Assembly: GCA_950295325.1 (NCBI GenBank)
Contig: OX485803.1
Location: 53,395,554 to 53,459,553 of the forward strand
DNA: 64,000 nucleotides
DNA from: Polytrichum commune
Taxonomy: Eukaryota > Streptophyta > Polytrichopsida > Polytrichales > Polytrichaceae
Reading direction: 5' to 3'
Shown here: positions 1 to 11,444 of the stretch, piece by piece
How the letters are laid out: each line of letters begins with the position of its first letter
How positions within the stretch are numbered: the first letter of the stretch is position 1
Translations under genes and position numbers: made by a program
The notes under the pieces: model-generated
The model's database searches: none
What the model was told of the DNA's origin: nothing
Seen by the model: the letters and a program-made list of their open reading frames with translations, nothing else

Positions 1-63
1 TAATTAGATGGACCTTGTTATGACACTACCGTCGATGACTAGGTGTCTGTAGACCCAACCTCG

Positions 64-180
64 TCGTCGAGAACGCCTCGTCGTCGAGAACGCCTAGTCG
101 TCGAGGATGCCCAGTCGTCATAAACGCCTAGTTGTCAAAAACGCTTAGCCATCGTAGATGCTTGGTCGTTGTAGAATGGC
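64..180. repeat. 17-bp minisatellite, about 7 diverging units
   Basis: Units of 17 bp related to TCGTCGAGAACGCCTAG start at 64, 81, 98, 115, 132, 149 and 166. The first three are nearly identical and later ones drift, as in an array that grew at its left side. No coding function is evident. The DNA after it, to about 480, is unrecognised and could be the edge of a larger repeat that begins outside the window. Confidence 0.8.
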
Positions 181-2032
181 AACTAGGTGCTTATACGGTG
201 CCCCATCATCCTAGGAGGTGGTGATGATCAAAGACCTTAAATAGACACCGAGGTTGAGAGAGAAATGAATCAAACTCTCGGTCTTGCTCTCTAGCTCTCA
301 ATGATTATACGATCTTGCTTGCATGATATGCTTCTCACTTCGTATTCATTTTGTACCCATTTTGTAACAGACCTTCCTGCAAATGAATCAGGTTCCGATA
401 GGGAGTCGGGTCCCCACCAAAACCGATAGTCACCTCCAAGCCAGAGGCAATAAACAATGCATTTAAGTTCTCCAGATTACACCAACTAAATCTATTTTAA
501 AGAAATCATAATATATTCTGCCGTTGAGTCTAGAAGTAATGAGCACTATACACATTCCTCTTGCAATCATAGACTGACTGAGTCATCATCAGGGTTGCAT
601 TTGCATTGCATTGCATTGCGTGCCCCATTCTTTATTTTATTTTTTGGAACAAAACCCATTCCCAATCTTCACACCCTGCAACACCACCTCGTGGCAGAAC
701 AGGGAAGCTGATCGATTAGTTCGCTGCCTTCCACCAATTGCTGCATGACAAGTTGTCTCTAGGGTATGATCTCGGGGTTGCACCTCCAAATGTATCCAAA
801 TGACGTGCAATCGAAGTAATGGGCATTTTAATCTTCTTTTATGAGTCAGATAACCTATTCAAACTCCAAAAGTAGACATCAAATAGTATAAAAGGCAGTT
901 CTTTATTAAAATATCGATTCTTAAAACACAGAATGCAATTTTGTATTGAGCATTTGTATTTATAAATAGGTGTGGGAAGTTTACTCAACAACCGCAAGGG
1001 ATACAAAACTTGTTTTAAAGGAAGACTTGCACTCCCGCTGGTACGATCACGTGATGTTGTGGATTCATCTTGAAGCTAAGTGCTTAATTACCTCCAACTT
1101 TGCTGGCTTAGTCTTAGCTCATGAGCACTGCAGGTATATATGAGCTCACCATCTTCATTCTTCAAGTGTAAGCTCACTCCTGTCTGTTTGCAACACATAC
1201 TTTGTAATTCATAATCGGAGGCCAAGAGGTGGGATCAGAGAGGTGCGGAAGCAGCGAGTGTCTGTTTCCTTATTATTTTTGTGGAGTCTTCCACCTTGCG
1301 TTCCTCACTTTGTGAGATTCCTGGAATGGCATCTTTCTCCTTTCGAACATGTGTTTTGAAATCCTTTCTGAAACCGTGTTTCTAGTAAATGGATGTTATA
1401 CTATTTCAGAAAGAATTAGAGCAACATGCTTGGAAAGTGCGAGGCATTGAGAGTAGGAATCCGTTGATACCAGTTGTGTTTGACTTAGAAAAGGTTCACA
1501 CGACTCTCGATTGTCGATGTTCTTGAAACCACTGAAAATCAAATTTTCTAGTGCAGGGGGTCGGCATTGACACCCTTGATAGGTTAGATATTGTTTCCAC
1601 TTCGAAGAAACATCATGAAATTTCTTATAATTTGTAGTCTTAAAAATTCTTGTGATATAAATGCAGATCCAAACTGTATGAATTTGCTTCTTTAAAACAA
1701 TCAGCAAGCTCCAAAGCATCATTTTTCCACAAGACGCTGATTCATGCTTGCTGAGGAGATTGACAAGTTTCCAGTTTCTCTTGAATCACCTTTGGGAGGT
1801 GTAGTTATAGGGTTTCTAATTTCAGCTTCATATTCTCCGTGTGCTGATGGTCAGCTGTCAATTAAATTATTTTAGGTAGTGATCCAAGTCAACAGATATT
1901 GATAGCAGGAGATTGGGAGGGAATGAGAGGAAATTAAGAGGCTTTTTTCTTTTTTCTTTTTTCCTTTTTGTTGCTGTGCAGCTCGCGCAAAGCATGCTTC
2001 TGTAGGGAGGAGACAGCAGTTAAAATCTGACA
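181..2032. other. non-coding stretch upstream of gene A
   Basis: No convincing gene is seen. Open frames are short and lack coding-like composition, including one of 108 codons on the minus strand at 1396-1722. A pyrimidine run lies at about 1940-1970, shortly before the start codon of gene A, and may belong to its promoter or 5' UTR. No clear TATA box was identified. Confidence 0.5.
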
Positions 2033-3569
2033 ATGGAGCGCTATGAGTTTAAGCGCAAATATGGATCGGTGAGTGGAGACTCCAAACTTGGTCAAAATAA
2101 AGCACGTGAATTCTGTGTGGTCCAGTACAGGTTGAGGACATCCCAAATTTGGGGGTAATCCAAATCGTCTTGCGAGGGGGACTAAGTTCACATTTTTTGA
2201 AATCTGGAAGTGTTCTATTTTCATAATTTGCGCAGGTGAAACGGCGGGTGATTCAGCAGTTTGTGGTGGAACCTGTTGTGGGCATCATTGTTCATTCCAT
2301 CGGTCACACCATTGTTAAGGCAGTTACGGTAATGGAGGCTCAGTTGGTTGTTTAGAGTATATCATTTTTCTAATATGCTCCCTCAGCACTTCCATTGCAG
2401 CTTATACAAGCAATAACTCTTGAACATGATACTAGGGTCAATGGGCTCAAATTCACGTTAGTAATGCATCATTGTTAGTAAAGAAAATAAATTATGTTCT
2501 TTTATATTTTGTTAGCAGTTTCATTGTAACTTATACAAGCAATAACTCTTTGATAGGATAGGACCAATGGGCTCAAATTCACATCAGTCTTATATTAGTG
2601 TCATTTCTTCTTTTTCATTTCTTTTATGCTCCGTTGACACTTCTATTGCAGCTTATGAAATCACGAGGGTCTTGAAGTTCATCATGTCTGTCCAAAATCT
2701 AGGATGGCGATAGATGATACCTTTGGTGGACATGGTACATAAACCACCATCCTAGATATTGGGACAGAGGTTCAGATGAACTTCAGGGCCCTTGCGAAGT
2801 TTGGCACTAGACATTTCCATTAATGTGGGCTGAGAATTAATGTTGCTTAAGTTGCCATGTTGAGTGGGCCACCCAAATTCCAACTTCAGTGACAAATAGT
2901 GTAATTGTCTAAATTTGTAAGCTCAATAAAATTAGCGAAGCTGAAATCCCTTATGAATGATTCAGTGATTCACGCATCCATAACTAATGCAATTCACACT
3001 ACATTATGGCGATGTTTGGTATAGTTGAAGTTCCTTTTCTGCTTTAAAATGTGCAGGTTAGACATAGCGTTCAGGGACAAGATGCCAACACACTATTGGA
3101 GGACACCTCCTCAGCTATCCACGCAATTAGTCCAAGTAAACCTTTGCAGTTACTCTCATCATTTGTAAACATGTGCATATTTGGCATGAGTCTTGAGAAG
3201 TTTTTTCAAGGAGAGGTTCCCTTATGAATTAGGTAATGGATGTGAGTTGTCTTGCCACGGGCTCCCAACTTATCTTGTTCTAATAGCAGTGAGGTAAGTA
3301 TTGGGCACTCACTAGCTACGTCTAATGGCAAGGTGACACGTGTCCATTATTGGACGTAGTGTCATTCCATGAGAGAGCCATCGATTATTGGTGATAGTGT
3401 GTTTTTGCGTATCCAATCAAGCATAGACATGTTAGCAAAATGGCTTGGCTTGATCACGAAGTTGTTGGAACATTGTTATATTGTTCTTGTGACAGATGTA
3501 ATGGAATTTGAAGATGATGACGAGCCCAACAATGAGCCCAAGGGACGTCCAGGCCTCTTCTGTTGCTAG
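2033..3569 (+). CDS. gene A: small spliced gene of an unrecognised family, paralogue of gene B
   Basis: I do not recognise the product. Proposed exons are 2033-2068 (36 nt), 2236-2328 (93), 3057-3135 (79) and 3496-3569 (74), all bounded by AG acceptors and GT donors with compatible phases (0, 0, 1). They give 93 residues. Exon 1 ends at a GTGAGT donor. Exon 2 begins VKRRVIQQFV and is hydrophobic later (VVGIIVHSIGHTIV), so it may be a membrane-associating helix. Exon 3 carries the motif DANTLLED, and exon 4 is acidic (EFEDDDEPNNE) and ends LFCC at a stop. Gene B at 43557 has the same 36-nt first exon, the same 79-nt third exon and matching peptides (VKRQVMEQ, DANQIIED, WEDD), which is the main evidence that this is a real gene. 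The C-terminal Cys-Cys could be a lipidation site, but that is only a guess. The gene may continue into exons at 4028-4447 if the terminal TAG is bypassed. Confidence 0.55.
2387..2584. repeat. short duplication in intron 2 of gene A
   Basis: About 70 bp around CAATGGGCTCAAATTCAC is present twice (about 2387-2458 and 2516-2584). A related piece also occurs near 18305 inside the receptor-like protein gene. It looks like a decayed dispersed repeat. Confidence 0.6.
2664..2796. repeat. imperfect inverted repeat (hairpin) in intron 2 of gene A
   Basis: Arms of about 45 bp pair across a loop of about 40 nt. The arms contain TTGAAGTTCATC with its reverse complement GATGAACTTCA, and ATCTAGGATGG with CCATCCTAGAT. 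There are a few mismatches and one 4-nt bulge. Such a fold can come from a small TIR element or form a miRNA-precursor-like transcript. A related single arm lies near 16005-16060, which favours a repeat origin. Confidence 0.65.
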
Positions 3570-4027
3570 GTACATAACATCTTGTTACCATATCTGCTCA
3601 ATGTTTGGGTCCTAATTCTAATACAAACATAACATGATGTTGCCATATATGATCATTGTTCGGACCTCCAAGATCGTTGTTGAAATTGACTGTCGAGCCT
3701 CTACCATCAACCATCAACCATCATCTACCTAACTTGATTCTCCAGGAAGCAAACATGGTGATGTCACTGAAGAATGTCATGTGAATGTTATGTAGGCTCG
3801 TATTTCTCTGATGATTGATTATTGCGAGATAATGTTCAAAGCATGTTCTTCTCAGTATTACATGGCCTTTGGTTTTCTGTAAGTGCGATTATGTCAGACT
3901 TGATGGTTTTATTTCTTGCTCAACTGTAAGAATGGCAGCACACGAGTAGATTAGGTCAGGATCAGACTGAATCATGTCGATCTTTGTAGTGATATAACAC
4001 AACCTGTTAAAGACGATGAATTTTCAG

Positions 4028-4447
4028 GTGATTGAAACCAATCAACTTTGCCAGCAAAAAGCAATTGCAGTGGTAACTCTGCTTCACGAAGACAGTACTC
4101 GGGAATTCAGAGACAGGATAGACAGACAAATCAAAAACCTACTAGTAGCATCCCCATCAGCGAATCACCTCTCTGATGACTCTCTACAAACAATGGGAGC
4201 TTGTAAGTATGGTAATTATCCTCGAATTTTGAACAATTGTTGCATTGGATCCCTTCAACTTAGTATTGGTAAATCTATGGCATAGTAGCTTGTGAGGCTT
4301 GAATCCATCAAGCAATCATATTGGGTGGATCAGAGATTAAGCTTAATCCATCGGTCCTTCACCATGCTAACTTGTCTGTTGTTCTGTTCTCCAGCTGGCC
4401 AAGAACAAATTTATAATGGCGATAATTTGCACCAGCACCGCACTTGA
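4028..4447 (+). CDS. two coding-like exons downstream of gene A (partial gene or 3' part of gene A)
   Basis: 4028-4202 lies between an AG acceptor and a consensus GTAAGT donor and stays open for 58 codons plus one base. The peptide is polar and charged (for example REFRDRIDRQIKNLL), as expected of a helical protein. A second exon at 4395-4447 follows an AG, joins in phase 1 and ends at TGA after 17 codons. No family is recognised. Entry is in phase 0. Exon 4 of gene A could reach it only through the TAG at 3567-3569, which directly precedes a GTACAT donor-like site. So this is either the tail of a gene A with a premature stop or an exon pair of a separate gene whose start I cannot see. Confidence 0.35.
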
Positions 4448-5033
4448 GCTCCAGACTTAACGTATAACTTCCTGGAAAACCAAGGACTTTTTTGGACTTG
4501 AAAATTTAGGGTAAATTTGTGCCATATGATGACAGCCTCGTTGCTGAATCTTGTGCAAATTCTATATAATTTACATGCTTTTCCATCGTAGCTCACATGC
4601 CACACACTAAGTGCTGGCATCCGTCACCTTTTGAAAATTTGTATAGTGGGACATCTTGCCAGTTCAACCTTGTAATTATACAGTTACTTCGACTTTGGTC
4701 ACCTGTAAGTTAATGATATCTCCAATAGAATGAGCTTGGATTTACTTGCACAAAACTTGCAGCACATGGTCGTCATGTTTGATATAGGCCCAACTTTAGA
4801 CATGCATGCTCTTTACTTAGAATTTTTCCTAAATATTTTGTGAGTCCATTTCCTAAGGCCATAGTAGGTATTTCACTTTAAGGTATTAACAGGCTGCGTG
4901 AGGCCGGGGATTCGTGGTACTCAAGTAAAGTCATCCGGTAACAAAAATCGGATGAGTCCATCAAGAAGCTCGGATGGAGCTTACTTTAGTAAAACACCTC
5001 CGAGTTGGCATGTAAGACCTATTTTTCTCCCTC
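4448..5033. other. intergenic, no gene seen
   Basis: Nothing coding is supported. An imperfect inverted repeat around 4922-4995 pairs AGTAAAGTCATCCG with CGGATGGAGCTTACTT. It is probably the edge of a decayed small transposon. Confidence 0.4.
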
Positions 5034-5832
5034 ATAGCTACTCGGGGGGTGCACCTTTCATTAAAACCTAGAATCACGTGCGTTCACTGCATACTCTAAA
5101 AACCCCCTATATACAAGTTATTTTTTGTGAAATGAAGTAATACACATACAATTGCAACAATAAATATACAAGTGATAATATGTATACACAAAAAAACATC
5201 CATTCATATATAGTCATTAACATAAGTATACAAATATACTTTTGAACAATAATCAACCCCTATAATATGTATAACAAAATATCCTAGCTTTCATCAGCAA
5301 AGTCATTGAAACCTTTTTCATCTCCCGGATGTAACTCGTAAACATTTGATTCACCAATATATGTCATTGTAGCCAATGCAGTTATTGTCTCTAAGTCTAT
5401 CATCAAATGATCAGTAAGATCATATATCCACTTGTTGTTAGCCCCTTTTTGATACCAACATAAACCAATCTCCTTGTTACTTTGAGCTGAACGAATCATT
5501 TCAAAACCCTAATACTGCCTCTTTCCCCGATATTACCTTGACACCTTGTACATGGTTCATACTACCCTATAAGGTTGCTAACGAAAATTGTTAATCCTAG
5601 TTAATCCTCATTTCATCCAATATGAAAACTTATGATATGTAGTATAATAACAGTACCATACAAGTACAATTATTGTATGCTTTTTAAAGGCCTTCCATAT
5701 ATGTACGTAACTATAAATTATAACATGTATACCATATGTATACGTAATACGGCAAGGTCCAAATCAATACCCCTCCTGTGCACTCACGTATACTCGTACA
5801 TGTTTAGTATAGTGCACCCCCCGAGCATAGCT
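5034..5832. mobile_element. TIR element, about 800 bp
   Basis: The ends are inverted copies of about 22 bp. The left end reads CATAGCTACTCGGGGGGTGC and the right end contains GCACCCCCCGAGCATAGCT. The interior is AT-rich and carries one minus-strand open frame (5284-5499). No clear target duplication was found. The GGGGGGT-containing termini resemble those of the foldback element at 29070-29425, so the two are probably one family. Confidence 0.6.
5284..5499 (-). CDS. hypothetical 71-residue open frame inside the TIR element
   Basis: The frame is open from just after a TAG and encodes a polar peptide ending in the acidic stretch DEKGFNDFADES. Its composition is more protein-like than neighbouring frames, and an AG lies just upstream of the first codon, so it could be a terminal exon captured or kept by the surrounding TIR element. 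No domain is recognised. It may equally be spurious. Confidence 0.2.
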   Translation of the reverse strand: MIRSAQSNKEIGLCWYQKGANNKWIYDLTDHLMIDLETITALATMTYIGESNVYELHPGDEKGFNDFADES

Positions 5833-6509
5833 ATTGTAAACTACTAGTTATTTTGTAAATATCAATTAGTTGGCAAGAGGCAACGATGTGGCATTGGATG
5901 CTCTAAGCCAATTTTCTAACCTCCCATGAGATTTTTCCAAGGCCATGATGTGGCTTTGAATTCCACATGGTTATTTTGCTAAATATCACAAGATATCAAC
6001 GTGTGCAACATATAATTATGATATGTTGTCATAGACCATTTTTTTGTCCATAATTCATTTATTTTGCACGGGTGTGATTGCTCAAACATTTGTAATATGT
6101 CAAAATAATATATATCAACTTATGGTAAATTGGTGAACTCAAAAATAAATACAATTTTATTATTATTATTATTATTATATACTATTTATTTGAAAATAAT
6201 TAATATATACCATGTGATTTTAAAGATAATACAATATGTGATGAGGATAAAATATTAAAATATTTCAGATAGGCTATAGTCAAAAACTTATGATTTTCTG
6301 AGTATACCTCATCCATAACGTTGTCTCACAAGTCTAATTCCAAATAACATACCATTTTTTTATACCTCGTATTATATTACTTAAAAAATAAAATAAATTT
6401 TTATAAATTTTTTGTTGTATGTTTTATATTCTACGTTCATTGTTTCATTTTGGTCATCTTATGAGCACTTGCACTGATCTATCATTAGGATGACAAAGAT
6501 AATTTTAAA
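5833..6509. other. AT-rich spacer with an (ATT)n microsatellite
   Basis: No gene is seen. A perfect trinucleotide run of TAT/ATT units lies at about 6157-6178 within very AT-rich DNA. Confidence 0.6.
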
Positions 6510-6800
6510 TGGTAAGTCACAAAATTACAACCTCAATGTTAATGAGGATTTTGTAATGTTTTTGACCTCCAAGTTAATTATGTGCTTCATTGATGGTTTC
6601 ACTTCCGGAATGAAATCCCAATTAATTGTTTATTTACTAATTGGAAGTGCACATATATATTGGATTTTAGACCTTGAAGGTGAAGTGCACACAATATGGG
6701 ATTTGTAGTCAAGCGGCCTTCAAGAATGCAAGGGCAATGGTTTTTTTCGAAGTTGGGCGGGATTGGGCGGGTTTAGAAAATTTCTCTAGAAGGTTGTCCC
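6510..6800 (+). repeat. dispersed repeat family R1, copy 1
   Basis: About 290 bp are clearly related, in the same orientation, to 63440-63750. Shared blocks include the GGTAAATCACAAAA-type start, TATATATTGGATTTT and GCAAGGGCAA, then a G/A-rich tail. Several substitutions and small indels separate the copies. No intact protein is encoded, so this is likely an old transposon fragment. Confidence 0.75.
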
Positions 6801-7679
6801 AACCCAGATCTGATACCTCTGAAAGTTCGTGAGGGGGTATTTAACGTCCGCCCATGTTAATTTTTCTTTAAAATAACCGGATTAGTAGTGATAGGTTGGC
6901 AACACAAGATGCCCCCACTTGCTTCTATATGAGGCATTATTTATTTTTTATGTCTATACCCCTTTGTATTGGTGCCTTAAGTATTAGATTAGACTAGGAT
7001 TTTTAAAACTACTAAAACTTGGTATTTTTGAAACCCTTGAGACAAGGAGCCGACGACGTATGGAAGTGTCTAAAGTGGTTCATCTCATCCGCAAATATGA
7101 ATGAACTCTCACTAATGAGAATACATGAGTGCCACAAATCCCCGTCCGCTGCGTGATAGATAGTTCATAGTATATCATGACTAGCTCCACTTGAGGACCT
7201 ATCTACTTTTTAAATTTGTTTTTTGAGATCCATGAAACTTGAAACCCAATACAGGAGATGCAGCTAGGAATTTAAAATTTTAATTAGTCTACATTGCTTT
7301 TGATCATGAGGAATGCAATCATATAGACTTGTACATTTGTAACATTTCATAACATTATTGAGATCTAGGTATGTTAACCATTTGCCTGAATTAGGTAGCC
7401 TAGACAAGTTGGCATATTAAGGGTAAGTAGGGATCCGGATTTAAAAGACGTAACTTTAATGCATATGAAACCGATCCAGTATTATTGCTACAATGAGTTG
7501 TGGTTCCATGTTTAAGGATCATGGTTTCATAATGAGCTCAACAATAATATATTGTTGACCAACTTGAGTATGTAGTAAGTACTTCGCAGACTATATATAT
7601 CTTTAAGATGGAATTTAGTGCAAATGTTCACAATTGCTACATATATAACATTGCAAAGAATCCTTCAGACATTGGACAA
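6801..7679. other. no feature recognised
   Basis: Moderately AT-rich non-coding DNA without open frames of note, tandem repeats or clear element ends. Confidence 0.4.
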
Positions 7680-8660
7680 CTAACCAACTAAATCAACTAG
7701 TAGTTAACCAGTTGCCCTTCGTAACTACCGGTTGTTCACGATTTGACCGGTCAAAAAATCCAGTGAACTATAGTTGTTTTGAATTCAAACTACCAAAAAA
7801 TCTAGTTAACTATAGTTATATCTAGTTAACTAACATTAAGTGCAGCCTGAAATTATGGTAGGATGACGAGGAATGAGGGGCTAAAGGCTAATGGTTTTCA
7901 AAATAATGATTATATCTTGAAGCTTCTCCTCCTTTTGGTCTGGAGCCTCTTGAGAGCACACTCGACAATCTAGAGCAAGCAAGGTATCTATGCTTCATTG
8001 TGTCAACTAACTCAAGTCATCGATGTGGTGGTGGATTAGGCTTCAAACTCTTGTGTTTGCATAATGTGCACTGTTAGGATCTTTTGTTACTGGTTAAAGT
8101 GCAATAGATCTTTACTTGAATGCTCAAGCTTGGAGGAACTCAACACAATGAGATCAGCTGGCGGGTTGGAATGCGATCTTGGTGGTATGAATGATGTCAT
8201 TACTCCAAAGCGATCTTCTTTGCGAGCAGGTTTAATTGAAGTCAGCATGTTCCTAAAGATGAACAAGCATTTACTTTGTTCTGACGTATCTGAGGTAGTC
8301 AAGCTTGACTCGCAATGGGAGAATTTTATTCCTAAGTGACCAGTTATGTCGGAATACGACACCAACGATGAAGATAAGGACAACATTGAGGCAAATGAAG
8401 AATATGACGCTTGATGTTTATATTTCATAACTACAATTGACTAAAGTTTTTATTGAAGTTTTTTTTAGTTAACTATAGTTAGATACATAGTTATAGTTGT
8501 TAAAAAAAATTCTAGTTAACTATAGTTGTTCTTGAATTTGGTCTTGATTTTTTCTAGTTAACTTTAGTTGTTTTTCAAATGGGTTTGAAATTTTGTTAGT
8601 TAACTATAGTTGTTCCCTAAAATGCCTTGAAAAAAATCTAGTTAACTTTAGTTATTTTGG
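7680..8660. repeat. array of TCTAGTTAACTATAGTT-type motifs in two clusters
   Basis: A near-palindromic motif built on TAGTTAACTATAGTTGTT recurs at irregular spacings of about 35-60 bp in two clusters, 7680-7860 and 8440-8660. Roughly 580 bp of unrelated sequence separates them. That central part has open frames on both strands (8064-8339 plus, 8087-8428 minus). The plus frame has a stretch FLKMNKHLLCSDVSEV faintly reminiscent of hAT transposase C-termini, which I cannot confirm. Subterminal motif clusters are typical of hAT and CACTA transposons, so a decayed element is a fair reading. Confidence 0.5.
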
Positions 8661-11370
8661 CAGTTGTCCAAGGTCTGGAATCCTTGTGACAACAAGAGGA
8701 ATTGGAAAGAATTTGTTCCCATGCTATTTCAAGATTCTCTTCTAGTTGCCCTCCACGATGTACTTCCCCAAGAAGTCAACTCACCAATGAACTGTGTTGA
8801 AAGCTTTGAAGACTTTGTTGAATCCATTCTTCTAATTTGTTCCCTAGTAGATGACAAGAACCAATTCTTGAGATCAAGGCAACATAGTATTTTATTTGCA
8901 CTCGTCATATGAATGTGAAACACATGTGGCCTAGCCAACCATTCAACATGCTCAAATATTTGAAGAAGGTGGGTATATGTATGTACCCATGATAGTCTTG
9001 GGAAGTGGACCCAATTCTTTAATATAATTTGCTTGAAGAGTAAGTACCTAGTGAGTACAAACAACTTGGTGCAAAGTTCTAGAGGAGAAGTTCCTTTTCG
9101 AGTTGCTCGGCCATGCCCACCACATGACCATGAAATTTCCATTATTCATATTATGTTCTACTTGACTTTTGAACCAATAGTAGCGAGCAAAATAAATCCC
9201 TAGTACCCCTTCATACTACATGGAGGTGTATAAAGGGCTTTGAGCATAATGAATTAGTTTGTTATTGTTGAGTTGGTTATTAGAATTTCAATAGGCCTTC
9301 CAAACTTATAAATAAGAATATCAATGCAACAATGCCCCAAGTTCATAACAAAATTTTCTATCAATCCCACCTCAATCTCTTTCCCAATTGATTTTCTTGC
9401 CTCTTGAAGTATTACGTAGGCCGTTTTAAACTAGAAAGAGAAAAGATTTGAAGGACACTAGTTGAGTGATGTTAATATGTTCATCTTAAATAGGTAGATT
9501 CAACCCAAAAATTGAAACGGGTTGAAACACAAGGAGGTTCACATTAATTTCTAAGTCATGTGGTTTGCATCTTTGAATTTGGACCATAAATTGTCACGGT
9601 CCTTGAGAATTTATTGAAGTTATGATTGGTCGAGAGAGAGTCAAGGTTGAGAGCCATTGTTGTAGTTTAGTTTTGTCATTTAATAGGTATTGTAGGCCAT
9701 GAGAAGGCCATGATCAATGCCATTCTCAATGAACGATAGATTTGCTTTAAAATTGAACATGAGAAACCTAACACATGGCTAGAATGAAAAAATTAAAATA
9801 AATAAGTAAATATACATAGTGGATCTTTGTGGTTTTTAACACATTTTGTGTCCACAAATGATTTTTTTAACGCATTTTGACCTATGATATTCTTTGAAGT
9901 TGCACGATTTATTAAGACAATGGAGAATGACACAAACAATGATTCGCAATTTCACATAAATAAGTTGCAAGTAGGTTTGCAAGAAGGCTTTGAAATTTTT
10001 GACAAGTGTCACATGGTTGACCTCACTTCATTGAAGCCAAACGTAGATTCTGCCTTATCTTTTGACAATGTTAAAATTAATATTAAACTTGTCCATTAAA
10101 GTCAAGGTGGTGTGGGCTTCTTGTTTCCTTTGTGCATGTGTACATGAATATCGTCATCGATACTTACGTCATCTCTCAACCAGTACCCAAAGTTATGATT
10201 TTTGGATATTGCCTTGTTTGACACAAAATGATTCCCAATCTTGAAGATATTTTACACATTTCATAACCATTTGGTGTTTGAAGTGACATTCCAAGATTGG
10301 GAAAGAAAAGACTTCCCTACAACACAATCCTTGCACTCCTTTGCCCTAGATCTAAGCTAGAGAGATTCTCATTATTGGAGGTCTTGTAAGAGATGTTGCC
10401 CAAATGATTATGTATGGTAACCCCCTTCAAGAGTCTCCCAGTCCTCACATTGGTTACCCAATCCCTATCCACATATATGAAAATTACTTTTCAGAATACA
10501 AAATCTTAAAGCTTGACTTAAACAATCTAAAATGCTTAGATTATTGTGGTGAAATGATTGCCATGGGGCCATCATTGTGTCAATAGAAAAGATGACTATG
10601 AAATGTCACCGCATTGAGAGTGGGAGCATGAGATTGTTGATGACGTCATGTTTGCATTGATTTCCTTATCAATCAAATGAGAAGTGTCATCATGGTGTTG
10701 TCTTATAGGCCCACCTTTTCCCCTATTGAAGGATTGCGAATCCTTTTTGCAAGGGAGTCGAGTCATGTTGTCCAAAAAGGATTCATAAAAGCCTACCTAG
10801 AAAACTTCAACGATATACAATATGCTTAGTTACAATGTATTTACAAAAAAATTTAATGACAAGGTCAACTACTCAAACTCCAAGAAACAGAATCTACTAT
10901 GTCTTGCGATATTTATGGTCCAACCATGACAATGCTCCACATAATATGAAAATTACATTACACATCTAATTTAGTGTGGCCTGCATCATTTACCACTAAC
11001 CACACAAATTTTCTTGCAAACAATGGGTTGGAACAAAGAAATTAGCATACAACATATAATGTTGGTCATGAAGGTTACTCTAATTAACATGGCGTATCGG
11101 AAAAAAGTTAGGTCTTGTAATAAGCAATCGAGCAATTGCGTTCACTGTGAAATCTCCCATGGTACAAGGAGTATCACCACACGAACACTTATTGTCAAAC
11201 TTCTTCATATTCAAGAGATTGAAAGTACATTGTCATCACTATAGTAGACTTTACATATTTGATATGAGGGTTTTTTTTGTTATTTCCTTAAAAATTGTTC
11301 TTTGCTTAATTTTTTCATAAAGAAAAAGGCATAAGGTAAGCACACCTATTTTGATTATTAATCTGATTGG
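8661..11370. other. gene-free stretch
   Basis: Several open frames of 60-137 codons occur (for example 8729-9142 minus and 9884-10099 plus). They overlap each other, lack recognisable domains and have no supporting splice structure. I see no tandem repeat or element boundary. Confidence 0.4.
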
Positions 11371-11377
11371 ACACCTA

Positions 11378-11444
11378 TAGCTGAGTGGTGCATGTGTTAG
11401 TTGCAGACCTAAGAAAAGGCACCCTGCAAATCATGTTCAAATCA
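11378..11444 (+). repeat. tRNA-like pol III promoter, probable SINE head
   Basis: A box A match TAGCTGAGTGGT (11378-11389) is followed 56 nt later by a box B-like TGTTCAAATCA (11434-11444). The spacing fits a tRNA-derived SINE or tRNA pseudogene. A cloverleaf acceptor stem was not found, so a working tRNA is unlikely. Confidence 0.45.

Noticed and set aside
4922-4995. Possible hammerhead ribozyme (CGGATGAGTCC...GAAG)
   Set aside because: The invariant CUGAUGA and GAAA cores are not present in the right arrangement.
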